Made by a program: the position numbers and the translations under genes
Assembly: GCF_022601735.1 (NCBI RefSeq)
Contig: NZ_JAKUMM010000006.1
Span: forward strand, 147,340-211,339
Source of the DNA: Atopomonas sediminilitoris
GTDB lineage: Bacteria; Pseudomonadota; Gammaproteobacteria; Pseudomonadales; Pseudomonadaceae
Direction: 5' to 3'
DNA: 64,000 nucleotides
Notes under the pieces: model-generated
The model's database searches: none
Seen by the model: only the letters and a program-made list of their open reading frames with translations
What the model was told of the DNA's origin: nothing
Shown: positions 36,793 to 44,093 of the stretch, piece by piece
Layout of the letters: every line of letters starts with the position of its first letter
Numbering within the stretch: position 1 is the stretch's first letter

Positions 36793-37748
36793 TGGCGCGC
36801 GAGAAAACCCAGCAAGTGCTTGTTCACGACCTCGGCCTGCTCGCTTTGCAGCCAGTGACCGCAATCGGCAATCAGATGCTGTTCTAAGCGCGGTACCCAA
36901 TGCGGCATTTGTTGCAGGGTGTAGGCCTCCAGCGTGCCGACCGGGTCTTTGTCGCCGAGTAAAAACAGCGCCGGTTGCTCGACCTTAGCCTCAGCCAACC
37001 CTTCGCTTTGCGCCCAATTACGCTCAAAGTTGCGATACCAGTTCAGCGCTCCGTAAAAGCCGCGCCCGGCAAAGGTGGCGCGGTATTGGGCAAAGGCTTG
37101 TGGCTCACACCACGCTGGCAGTTCAGCTGAGGCCTGCAGGCCATCGAGCAAACGTGCATTGACGGGTTTCTCTTGCACAAAGAAGTCTTTCGCCACCGCG
37201 CCGCTCAGGCTATGCAGCATTAAGCGCAGGGTGCGGTCGATGTCAGCATCCATCTCCGCCTCGGCAACGCCTATGTCCTGAAAATACAGAATGTAATTAA
37301 AGCGCTCGGCGTACAGCTTACGCATGATGGTGGTCGCCGGCAGTTTAGGCCGCCCGCCATAAGGCACCGCCATCGCGACCAACGCTTGCACCCGCTGCGG
37401 CTCGCGCAACGCCAGCTGCCACGCCACTGGCGCGCCCCAGTCATGCGCGATCAGCGCCACCTGCTGCTGACCCAAGGCGTCCCACGCCGCACGAATATCA
37501 TCACCAATCGTAAACAGAGCGTAAGCCTCGGGCTCACGCGGCGCGCTGGTCTGACCGTAACCACGCATCTCTGGCAGAAACACGCGATACCCCGCCGCCA
37601 GCAATGGCGCTACTTGATGACGCCAGCTGTACCAACACTCGGGAAAACCATGCAGCAACCACACTGGCGCACCCTGCGCTGGGCCTGCGCTATACAGGCT
37701 CAAGGTAATCCCGTTGACCTCAAGTAGCTGATGATCGAATCCGTGCAT
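36780..37748 (-). CDS. alpha/beta hydrolase, epoxide-hydrolase-like
   Basis: 322 residues from the ATG at 37748 (MHGFDHQLLEVNGITLSLY), seven bases after TGAGG. The oxyanion motif HGFPECWYSWR, the Asp nucleophile in AHDWGAPVAW and the catalytic His in DCGHWLQ match epoxide hydrolases and haloalkane dehalogenase relatives. Cap-domain tyrosines that assist ring opening seem present (YILYFQ; FYGALNWYR). The physiological substrate is unknown. Confidence 0.88.
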   Translation of the reverse strand: MHGFDHQLLEVNGITLSLYSAGPAQGAPVWLLHGFPECWYSWRHQVAPLLAAGYRVFLPEMRGYGQTSAPREPEAYALFTIGDDIRAAWDALGQQQVALIAHDWGAPVAWQLALREPQRVQALVAMAVPYGGRPKLPATTIMRKLYAERFNYILYFQDIGVAEAEMDADIDRTLRLMLHSLSGAVAKDFFVQEKPVNARLLDGLQASAELPAWCEPQAFAQYRATFAGRGFYGALNWYRNFERNWAQSEGLAEAKVEQPALFLLGDKDPVGTLEAYTLQQMPHWVPRLEQHLIADCGHWLQSEQAEVVNKHLLGFLARHYPA

Positions 37749-37985
37749 AGCGTGCCTCATGCGCAATGTCTGTAAGTCTGCACTATAGAAAAAGGGACGC
37801 CCCAAGCGCCCCTCTTATTCAATGCACGAATGCGCCTAGTGGTGCCCGCCGCCATGCGACACGAAATCAGAGTGTGCCGCAGGCCCGCGCAAGCAGCGTC
37901 ATAAATCAGCATAATGTGCGCCGCGCTCGGCCTGCCGCCCCGCAACAGGCCAGCACAGGGATCGTTACCTTCACAAGGACTTGTT

Positions 37986-39131
37986 ATGAGCCAACGCCTA
38001 CGCAACCGCTACGAAAACGTCGACCTCACGCCTGGCCAAGGCAAAACCAGCGCCGCCCTGTCGGTCAGCTTAGGCCTGCTGTCGCTGCTGGCCGCCGTGT
38101 GTTTTATCTGGCCAGAGCTATTCACCACCCCCGACTTTCGCGGCTTTTATAACCTCGACGTGCTGCGCACAAGCCTGCACATCAGCATCGCCATTGGCTT
38201 TGGCTGCGGCTTACTGTCGATGATGCGCCACGAGTCGATTCGCTACGGCGTACTCGGCATGCTGCTGGCAACCCTCGCGGCCTTGATTGGCTCGGGCAAA
38301 ATTGAAGCGCCCGACATCAACACCCGTGGCCTGTACGTGGGACTGGATTACTTCATCCTGACCTTGATTGTGCTGGCGCTCATTTTCATCCCGCTGGAGC
38401 GCTTGTTCAGCAAAGAGCGCGCGCAAAAAGTCTTTCGCCCGGGTTGGATCACCGACCTTAAATACTTCATGTTCAGCCATTTGGGCTTACAACTGATCAG
38501 CTTCTTCACCATCATTCCGGTGCAAGTTCTGCTGCACGAAAGCACCACGTGGGAGCTGCAAAAGTGGGTCGCTGCACAGCCCATTTGGTTGCAGTTTATT
38601 GCCATCTTACTGGTGGTCGACTTCGGCACCTACTGGATACACCGCGCCATGCATGAGGTGCCGGCGCTGTGGAAGATTCACGCCGTTCATCACTCCACCA
38701 CCCACATGGACTGGCTCGCCTCATCACGCCTGCACGTGCTAGAGATTCTGACCAATCGACTGGTCGGCTACCTGCCTATTTTTGTGCTCGGCTTTGCCCC
38801 TTCGGCGGTGTACGCGTATTTGGTGTTTATCTCGTTTCACGCGATTTTTATTCACGCCAACCTGCGCTTACGCTTCCCGGTATTACGCTGGATATTGGCC
38901 ACGCCCGAGTTCCACCACTGGCACCACTCTTCAGAAGAGGCGGCCATCGACAAAAACTACGCCGGCTTCTTGCCGATTTACGATGTGATCTTTCGCACCA
39001 CCTACATGCCGGGACCACTGGCCAGCACTTACGGCACGGTGAACGACCCGATCCCTGCGGGCATAATCGGTCAGTTTCTCTATCCGTTTAAATGCTGGCT
39101 ACAAAAGCCCAAGCACCAGCCGAACAGTTGA
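37986..39131 (+). CDS. sterol desaturase / fatty acid hydroxylase family protein
   Basis: 381 residues from the ATG at 37986, after AAGGAC. Several membrane segments surround the three His boxes of the di-iron hydroxylase family: HRAMHE, HAVHHS and HHWHHS, plus an additional His in ISFHAIFIHANL. The enzyme probably hydroxylates or desaturates a lipid in the inner membrane. A similar gene sits next to lipid genes in other Pseudomonas. It overlaps the possible early starts of the next gene. Confidence 0.88.
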   Translation: MSQRLRNRYENVDLTPGQGKTSAALSVSLGLLSLLAAVCFIWPELFTTPDFRGFYNLDVLRTSLHISIAIGFGCGLLSMMRHESIRYGVLGMLLATLAALIGSGKIEAPDINTRGLYVGLDYFILTLIVLALIFIPLERLFSKERAQKVFRPGWITDLKYFMFSHLGLQLISFFTIIPVQVLLHESTTWELQKWVAAQPIWLQFIAILLVVDFGTYWIHRAMHEVPALWKIHAVHHSTTHMDWLASSRLHVLEILTNRLVGYLPIFVLGFAPSAVYAYLVFISFHAIFIHANLRLRFPVLRWILATPEFHHWHHSSEEAAIDKNYAGFLPIYDVIFRTTYMPGPLASTYGTVNDPIPAGIIGQFLYPFKCWLQKPKHQPNS

Positions 39132-39139
39132 TCACGCTC

Positions 39140-39643
39140 ATGCTCAAGCACCTACTTAGCCACCTAAACACCACCCTGTATCTGCAGATCTGGCCTGACA
39201 AAATCGTGCTGCGCAACCTCACCAACAATGCCGTGTTAGAGGATGAAGCCGTCTTAGTCGTCGATAACAGCCAAGCCAAAGCACGTATCGTGGGCTTTGG
39301 CCATGCCGCACGGCAGAAGGCCGCTGCACACCACACGGTGATCAGCCCCTTCAGTCACCCGCGCACTTTGCTTTCTAACTTTTCCCACGCGGAAACGTTA
39401 TTCAAGCTGGCTGTACAAGCCATCTACCCCAAAGGGTTTCTCAAGTCGCCGCCTTTCTTGATCATTCACCCAATGGCCAACACCGAAGGCGGCCTGACAC
39501 AGATTGAGCGACGCTGCTTGCGCGAGCTAACGCTGTGCGCTGGCGCCAAGGACATGATGTTGTATCAGGGCGAAGTGCTCAGCGCCGAACGCTTTGATTT
39601 AGCCGAGCTTAAGCGTGCCCACCCAAACTGGCGCGATGATTAA
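39140..39643 (+). CDS. MreB-like half-actin protein
   Basis: 167 residues from the ATG at 39140; an earlier ATG at 39092 lies inside the desaturase gene. The protein aligns by eye with the N-terminal half of MreB: RIVGFGHAARQ (MreB AAVGHDAK), ISPFSHPRTLLSNF in the IRPMKDGVIADF position, and GLTQIERRCLRELTLCAGAKDMML (MreB [20 protein letters not shown]). The phosphate-1 loop DLGTANT is replaced by LYLQIWPDKIVLRN, and the second half of actin is absent, so it should not hydrolyse ATP. The function is unknown. Confidence 0.6.
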   Translation: MLKHLLSHLNTTLYLQIWPDKIVLRNLTNNAVLEDEAVLVVDNSQAKARIVGFGHAARQKAAAHHTVISPFSHPRTLLSNFSHAETLFKLAVQAIYPKGFLKSPPFLIIHPMANTEGGLTQIERRCLRELTLCAGAKDMMLYQGEVLSAERFDLAELKRAHPNWRDD

Positions 39644-40170
39644 GATTGCGCCAGCAAAGCATCTGCAAAGGCGGTTACCGCCGCCCAGTCCGTGTACTCA
39701 CGCACACTCCAAGGCCAGACATGCTCGCCTGAAGCCCACATCGCACTCATGGCCATCAGGCGATCTTTCCAGCGATAGCGCTGCATGTTTAGCTTGCCGG
39801 CAAACACGCCGACATGATCTGGCCGCCAAGGCGTGCTTTGCAAAAACTGCTGCAGATGCGGATTGCCTTCAGGGGTGTCTTTCGGCGGCGTACGCGCTTG
39901 CAAATTGACTGAAAAAAAAGCCGACTTCATGCGCTGCAGCTGCTCAAGATTAGCGGCGGCAAAATCACTGGCAAACACCTGATGGCGCCCGCCGCGCACA
40001 CTGGCACCGAGCACCACCCAGTCAAAAGCGGCCAAGTCATAACGCAAGGGCAGCGATACATCCTGCACACTGACGTCATGCTCCGCCGCCTGCCAATGCT
40101 TGGCCATAAACTCAGCTATGTGGCGCGTATGGCCGTCGGTGGTGGAGTAAAGCAATAGAAACCTAGTCAT
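39640..40170 (-). CDS. HemG-like flavodoxin (menaquinone-dependent protoporphyrinogen oxidase family)
   Basis: 176 residues from the ATG at 40170, with GGAGGG upstream. The FMN phosphate loop LYSTTDGHTRHIAEFMAKH, VVLGASVRGGRH and a C-terminal long helix region (YRWKDRLMAMSAMW) match HemG/flavodoxin domains. It may oxidise protoporphyrinogen IX or act as a general flavodoxin. The 3' end overlaps the half-MreB gene by 4 bases. Its first 40 codons and 100 bases of upstream DNA are duplicated at 42114-42337. Confidence 0.85.
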   Translation of the reverse strand: MTRFLLLYSTTDGHTRHIAEFMAKHWQAAEHDVSVQDVSLPLRYDLAAFDWVVLGASVRGGRHQVFASDFAAANLEQLQRMKSAFFSVNLQARTPPKDTPEGNPHLQQFLQSTPWRPDHVGVFAGKLNMQRYRWKDRLMAMSAMWASGEHVWPWSVREYTDWAAVTAFADALLAQS

Positions 40171-40256
40171 CAATTGCCCTCCCAAATAATTCCAGCCTAT
40201 TACCGCAGCGCCATACTCGCCTTGACGTGAGCCAAGCAATTAACACTTCTTTTAGC

Positions 40257-41225
40257 CTACGGGCATGCCGAAGGCGTGCTCTGCACTACGGTACTGAAGT
40301 GGTAGCTGTAATCACCACTTAACGCTTGCGTACCGCTGTGCCCGGCGTTACTACCTATGATCCACGTGTTCTGCTTTGCCAAACCAGCGGCAGCGTAAGC
40401 TTCGATATCGGTGCTGGCATTACCGTAGGCGCGGACAATATCCAGCCCCACCTGTTCACGCAGGTACTGAATGTAACCTGCTTTATGCGCAACCGTATTC
40501 GGTGGAATAGGGCCGTCGCCATAAGGATTGGAGCGGTAATGCCACTGCGGCAGGTTCTGTTTAACAAACCACTCGCGGGCATCTTTGGTCACCCAGTACG
40601 GGCGTGCCGTAAGGAAAATCAGCTGGTAGCCCTTATCGCGGTATGCCTGCACGGTTTGTGGCGCATAGTAATAAGCTTGCGCCGTTTTTACGCCTACATA
40701 GTCGGCATAGGCCTCGAAATCATTGATCGTCAGCGTGCCGTCGATATCAAACAACACGGCTTTGCGACCTTGCTGCACCACGCTGAGATAACCATCCACT
40801 TGACTCAAGTCGCCTTCCACCACAAAGCGCAGGCGGTACTCACCCACAGGGCGCACGCCCACCGGCACACGAATTTTGCCGTCGCTGTCAGTGCGATAAC
40901 TACCGACAGCTTGCCATTGCTGCATACCGGGGCCGAACAGATAGGCGTGCACGGTTTCACCTTCGAGGTCTTTGTGCAGCACAGCGTCGTAATCGAACTT
41001 AGCCGTGACGGTCGCCGCCTGACCGGCGCGCACCATCTCGTCGTGCACCATGTGCCAAGGCTTATAAAACTTGGCCAAGATACGATTACCAAAGTGACGG
41101 AAGGATTTCTTCGCCGGTTGGCTGAGCGCTGGTGGGTTAAGCGCAGCGCTCATATCGGGGCACTGTGGTTGAGCGTAACTGGTGGCAGTGGCTGTCAAAA
41201 GCACACAACAGGCGAGCAGTCGCAT
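40257..41225 (-). CDS. exported LNS2/lipin-type HAD phosphatase
   Basis: 322 residues. A signal peptide (MRLLACCVLLTATATSYAQ) is followed by a beta-rich domain (about 70-150) and an LNS2 phosphatase domain beginning VLFDIDGTLTIND (DxDGT at 160-164), with FLTARPYWVTKDAREW. This is the lipin/phosphatidate-phosphatase type of HAD fold, so a phospholipid or phosphatidate substrate in the periplasm is likely. It lies 86 bases before the hemG-like start on the same strand. Confidence 0.82.
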   Translation of the reverse strand: MRLLACCVLLTATATSYAQPQCPDMSAALNPPALSQPAKKSFRHFGNRILAKFYKPWHMVHDEMVRAGQAATVTAKFDYDAVLHKDLEGETVHAYLFGPGMQQWQAVGSYRTDSDGKIRVPVGVRPVGEYRLRFVVEGDLSQVDGYLSVVQQGRKAVLFDIDGTLTINDFEAYADYVGVKTAQAYYYAPQTVQAYRDKGYQLIFLTARPYWVTKDAREWFVKQNLPQWHYRSNPYGDGPIPPNTVAHKAGYIQYLREQVGLDIVRAYGNASTDIEAYAAAGLAKQNTWIIGSNAGHSGTQALSGDYSYHFSTVVQSTPSACP

Positions 41226-41509
41226 GGGTGAGGTCCTTAATATTGGAGTTATTGTTCAAGGCCCGCGCCACGGCAGGTGGCGCAAGAGCAAGCACAGTGT
41301 ATGAAGCGGGGATGACATGCAGGCCAACCAAGGGCGGGGCGGATAGCTGTTTAGTGATCAAGCGTGACAGCTGTGTTGGATTAGCGCTTTGAGCCAAACG
41401 AATTGGGGCTCGATCGACACTCGCGCGAAACTAGCTTGATACCGACTCAGAAAGCGGCCGCTTTTTACGAACTACGCCAAGCTAATTACTGAGCGTGCGG
41501 TACGCTTTT
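41226..41509. other. non-coding region upstream of phosphatase gene
   Basis: 284 bases with no convincing gene. It should hold the phosphatase promoter. The only structure I see is the 14-base palindrome AAAGCGGCCGCTTT near 41450, followed by TTTACG, which has no loop and is not a convincing terminator. Confidence 0.5.
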
Positions 41510-42110
41510 GTTCCGCCCTTCCCGGGCGACTCACTTTTGCCAATCGCGGCAAAAGTAAGCAAAACCGCTTGCCCCTGCTATCCGGCTCGGCTGCGCCGAG
41601 TGCCTTCACTCCGGCAGTCCTCCGTGGGGCCACGGCGAAGGGCTATCCCTAGCCCATCGCCGCTTGCGCCGCATCCCTGCGGCTTACCCCACTACAGCCT
41701 GCCTGCACTCAGCCGGATAAAAGGGGCGACTGGTGCAAGCTGAACCGTTTGTCTCCCTCTCCCGCTGGGAGAGGGCCGGGGTGAGGGATTGCAAATAAGT
41801 CACAAGCCCAAACTAACCGCCAAGCCATCGACCGGCACCAACGCCCCCTTCAGCAGGCCGAACGGAGTCATTGTGTTGGAGGTTGAGCGGCAGGGATGCC
41901 GCGAAAGCCGCGATGGGCCAGGACGGCCCTTCGCGGCGGGCCTCTGGAACAATGACGCAGTGAGGGGACTCGGCGTAGCCGAGCCAATGGCAGGGGCCTG
42001 TTTCTTTTGCCTTCTTTTCTTTGCGCCAAAGAAAAGAAGGTCGCCAGGAGGCGAAATCAGCGCGATCGCCTACATGCAGGCAATTAGCTAAAAATAAATC
42101 TGATACCTTT
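41510..42110. repeat. 601-bp composite repeat, copy A (inverted pair of about 212-bp arms)
   Basis: Left arm 41524-41736 and right arm 41835-42045 are divergent copies of one unit in opposite orientation. They share CTCGGC-loop-GCCGAG, GCCCATCGC.GC, GCATCCCTGC.GCT and A-rich hairpins (CTTTTGCC/GGCAAAAG on the left; CCTTCTTTTCTTTG with its complement on the right). The 98-base centre carries CCCTCTCCC-GCT-GGGAGAGGG. The type resembles long non-coding repeats common in Pseudomonas and Xanthomonas. Short frames here are not genes. Confidence 0.85.
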
Positions 42111-42237
42111 TCGAGGGCAGCGATACATCCTGCACACTGACGTCATGCTCCGCCGCCTGCCAATGCTTGGCCATAAACTCAGCTATGTGGCGCGTATGGC
42201 CGTCGGTGGTGGAGTAAAGCAATAGAAACCTAGTCAT
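42088..42237 (-). pseudogene. truncated 5' copy of the hemG-like gene
   Basis: 42114-42337 copies 40047-40270, with only four differences, all in the last 30 bases; about 200 bases are identical. It carries the ribosome-binding site, ATG (42237) and first 41 codons of the hemG-like gene, then runs into repeat A and stops after SKRYQIYF. The copy also includes the last bases of the phosphatase gene. The product would lack most of the FMN site, so it is a pseudogene, although promoter and start signals are intact. Confidence 0.9.
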
Positions 42238-42361
42238 CAATTGCCCTCCCAAATAATTCCAGCCTATTACCGCAGCGCCATACTCGCCTTGACGTGAGCC
42301 AAGCAATTAACAGTTCTTTTAGTTTAGGGGCATGCCGGCGGTTGATTTATCGAGCCCTTCC

Positions 42362-42962
42362 GTTTCGCCCTGCCCGGGCGACTCACTTTTGCCAATCGCG
42401 GCAAAAGTAAGCAAAAACGCTTGCCCCGACTATCCGGCTCGGCTGCGCCGAGTGCCTTCACTCCGGCAGTCCTCCGTGAGGCCCCGACGAAGGGCTATCC
42501 CTAGCCCATCGCCGCTTGCGCCGCATCCCTGCGGCTTACCCCACTACAGCCTGCCTGCACTCGGCCGGATAAAAGGGGCGACTGGTGCAAGCTGAACCGT
42601 TTGTCTCCCTCTCCCGCTGGGAGAGAGCTGGGGTGAGGGATTGCAAATAAGTCACAAGCCCAAACTAACCTCCAAGCCACCGACCTGCACCAACGCCCCC
42701 CTCAGCAGGCCGAACGGAGTCGTTGTGAAAGAGGTTGAGCGGCAGGGATGCCGCGAAAGCCGCGATGGGCAAGGACGGCCCTTCGCGGCGGGCCTCTGGA
42801 ACAATGATGCAGTGAGGGGACTCGGCGCAGCCGAGCCAATGGCGGGGGCCTGTTTCTTTTGCCTTCTTTTCTTTGCGCCAAAGAAAAGAAGGTCGCCGGG
42901 AGGCGAAATCAGCGCTATCGACTACATGCCGGAAATTAGCTAAAAATAAATCTGATACCTTT
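42362..42962. repeat. 601-bp composite repeat, copy B
   Basis: It is collinear with copy A at an exact offset of 852 bases and has no indels; I count about 28 substitutions (about 95% identity). Arms are at 42376-42588 and 42687-42897. Both copies end in AATAAATCTGATACCTTT. Confidence 0.88.
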
Positions 42963-42968
42963 CCCTTA

Positions 42969-42993
42969 CATCCCTGCGGCTTGCCCCGCTACA
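42969..42993 (+). repeat. fragment of a third repeat unit
   Basis: 25 bases (CATCCCTGCGGCTTGCCCCG and CTACA) match the inside of the left arm with two differences, directly after copy B. It is probably the remnant of another unit. Confidence 0.55.
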
Positions 42994-43005
42994 ACTAGCC
43001 AAATA

Positions 43006-43128
43006 GATCAGTTGGCCGCCCATGCCACTAGCGGCGAATATAAATACAAACTCAATGAGTTGCTCGTCTTTCAAGAGAAGCACAGGGATCAAATCAAAAA
43101 AGACACCTTATGCCTTTCCAATCCATAA
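43006..43128 (+). pseudogene. possible gene remnant
   Basis: Forty in-frame codons ending in TAA encode a polar, Lys/Glu-rich peptide (TSGEYKYKLNELLVFQEKHR) with protein-like composition. There is no start codon or ribosome-binding site, and the frame runs back into the repeat fragment. It could be the 3' end of a gene cut off by the repeat. I do not recognise a family. Confidence 0.25.
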
Positions 43129-43157
43129 TTTCTGGGCAGGTTCAGAGAGCACCCTAT

Positions 43158-43865
43158 TCACTTATCATCTTTATAGATAACTACAAATCCGTTCAGCTTG
43201 TGCTGAAGCTTTATTTGGTTTCGTAACAAGTCCGCCTCTCCGCGCCGGGCCATTGGCCCAACAAAAACCCTATTGAATCCTTCTGAGGTTATTATATAAG
43301 CTTTGTGTCCTGTCTTGGCGAGATCGCTAACTAGCCTTTCTGCTGCATCTCGATTAGACAACGTTGCTATTTGAACTACCCACTCCAAACTATCCCTGTC
43401 AGATTGCTTGATTTTTAGGTTCTCTGTAATTGCAGCCTGAACCTTCCTCCATTCATGTTGTACTAGGAATGCGAATTGACCGGGACCAGCACTCCAAATA
43501 AGCTTTTCACCATCAGAAATCACAGTTATTGCTATTGGATATTGCGCTTCTTCCAGCGAGATGTATGCAATGCCTTTGTATCTATTACCCTCTTCCATTA
43601 CTACGCTTACCGAATCAACCTGCATTCCGTACTTGCTGTATTTTTTATCAGAGTCCAGTGTCTCTTGTATTGAAGTCTTAGTGTCAGATTCAATCCTCTC
43701 AATACTTGGCTTGCACCCAGCCAGGATTAAGAATACAACAATTAAAAACACTTTTACAGAGAGCGTATTGGCGCTTTTGGTAAGGGATCTAAAGGTATAG
43801 TGACTATCTTGAAATGCGTTAGCACTCATCCCTGAACTGATAGAGAGTTTCCCATCATTGTCCAT
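43158..43865 (-). CDS. SPOR-domain lipoprotein
   Basis: 235 residues from the ATG at 43865, with AGGA upstream; an ATG 12 codons further in (MSANAFQ) is an alternative. A hydrophobic segment ends in a lipobox (VVFLILAGCKPS), unusually far from the N-terminus (about residue 50). The middle is unrecognised. The end is a SPOR domain (LEWVVQIATLSNRDAAERLV ... NRVFVGPMARRGEAD), which binds denuded septal peptidoglycan. Two 60-base samples count to 40% and 37% GC, well below neighbouring genes, so it is probably imported. Confidence 0.75.
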   Translation of the reverse strand: MDNDGKLSISSGMSANAFQDSHYTFRSLTKSANTLSVKVFLIVVFLILAGCKPSIERIESDTKTSIQETLDSDKKYSKYGMQVDSVSVVMEEGNRYKGIAYISLEEAQYPIAITVISDGEKLIWSAGPGQFAFLVQHEWRKVQAAITENLKIKQSDRDSLEWVVQIATLSNRDAAERLVSDLAKTGHKAYIITSEGFNRVFVGPMARRGEADLLRNQIKLQHKLNGFVVIYKDDK

Positions 43866-43937
43866 ATTGTTAATTCCTGTCTGTTGTCCTTCAGGATAGC
43901 CTAGTCGTGCCCATCTACAGACTGCAAGCCATGTAAG

Positions 43938-43955
43938 GCGGGTCATTTGACCCGC
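43938..43955. repeat. short palindromic hairpin
   Basis: GCGGGTCA-TT-TGACCCGC, an 8-bp stem in the space upstream of the SPOR gene. REP-like in form. Confidence 0.5.
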
Positions 43956-44034
43956 GCGAACTTCGCTCTGGCAATACTTCAAGCGCAATGAATACCCCGT
44001 ATAACGCAAACTTCCCTGAGCAGCGCCATCGCTT

Positions 44035-44062
44035 GGCGGGTTACGCCGTTGGCTAACCCGCC
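44035..44062. repeat. REP-like hairpin GGCGGGTTA/TAACCCGCC
   Basis: A 9-bp stem with a 10-base loop (CGCCGTTGGC), followed by CTACG. The same style of repeat is common between genes in gammaproteobacteria. It lies just beyond the hrpA stop and could act as its transcript end. Confidence 0.6.
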
Positions 44063-44093
44063 CTACGTTTCTCTCCACTCTGCAATACACCCA

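Noticed and set aside
37766..38152. Open frame of 128 codons before the desaturase-like gene
   Set aside because: It overlaps the real gene in another frame, with no good ribosome-binding site and basic low-complexity composition.
41450..41470. AAAGCGGCCGCTTT followed by TTTACG as a terminator
   Set aside because: A perfect palindrome with no loop; an RNA hairpin would need to sacrifice the centre and the stem would be short.
41495..42943. Open frames of 80-100 codons inside repeats A and B
   Set aside because: They are in repetitive, hairpin-rich DNA, differ between copies, lack ribosome-binding sites and have Arg/Pro/Ser-rich composition.
41510..42962. Repeats considered as a CRISPR array or as an insertion sequence
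   Set aside because: No short regular repeat-spacer units, no transposase and no clear terminal target duplication.
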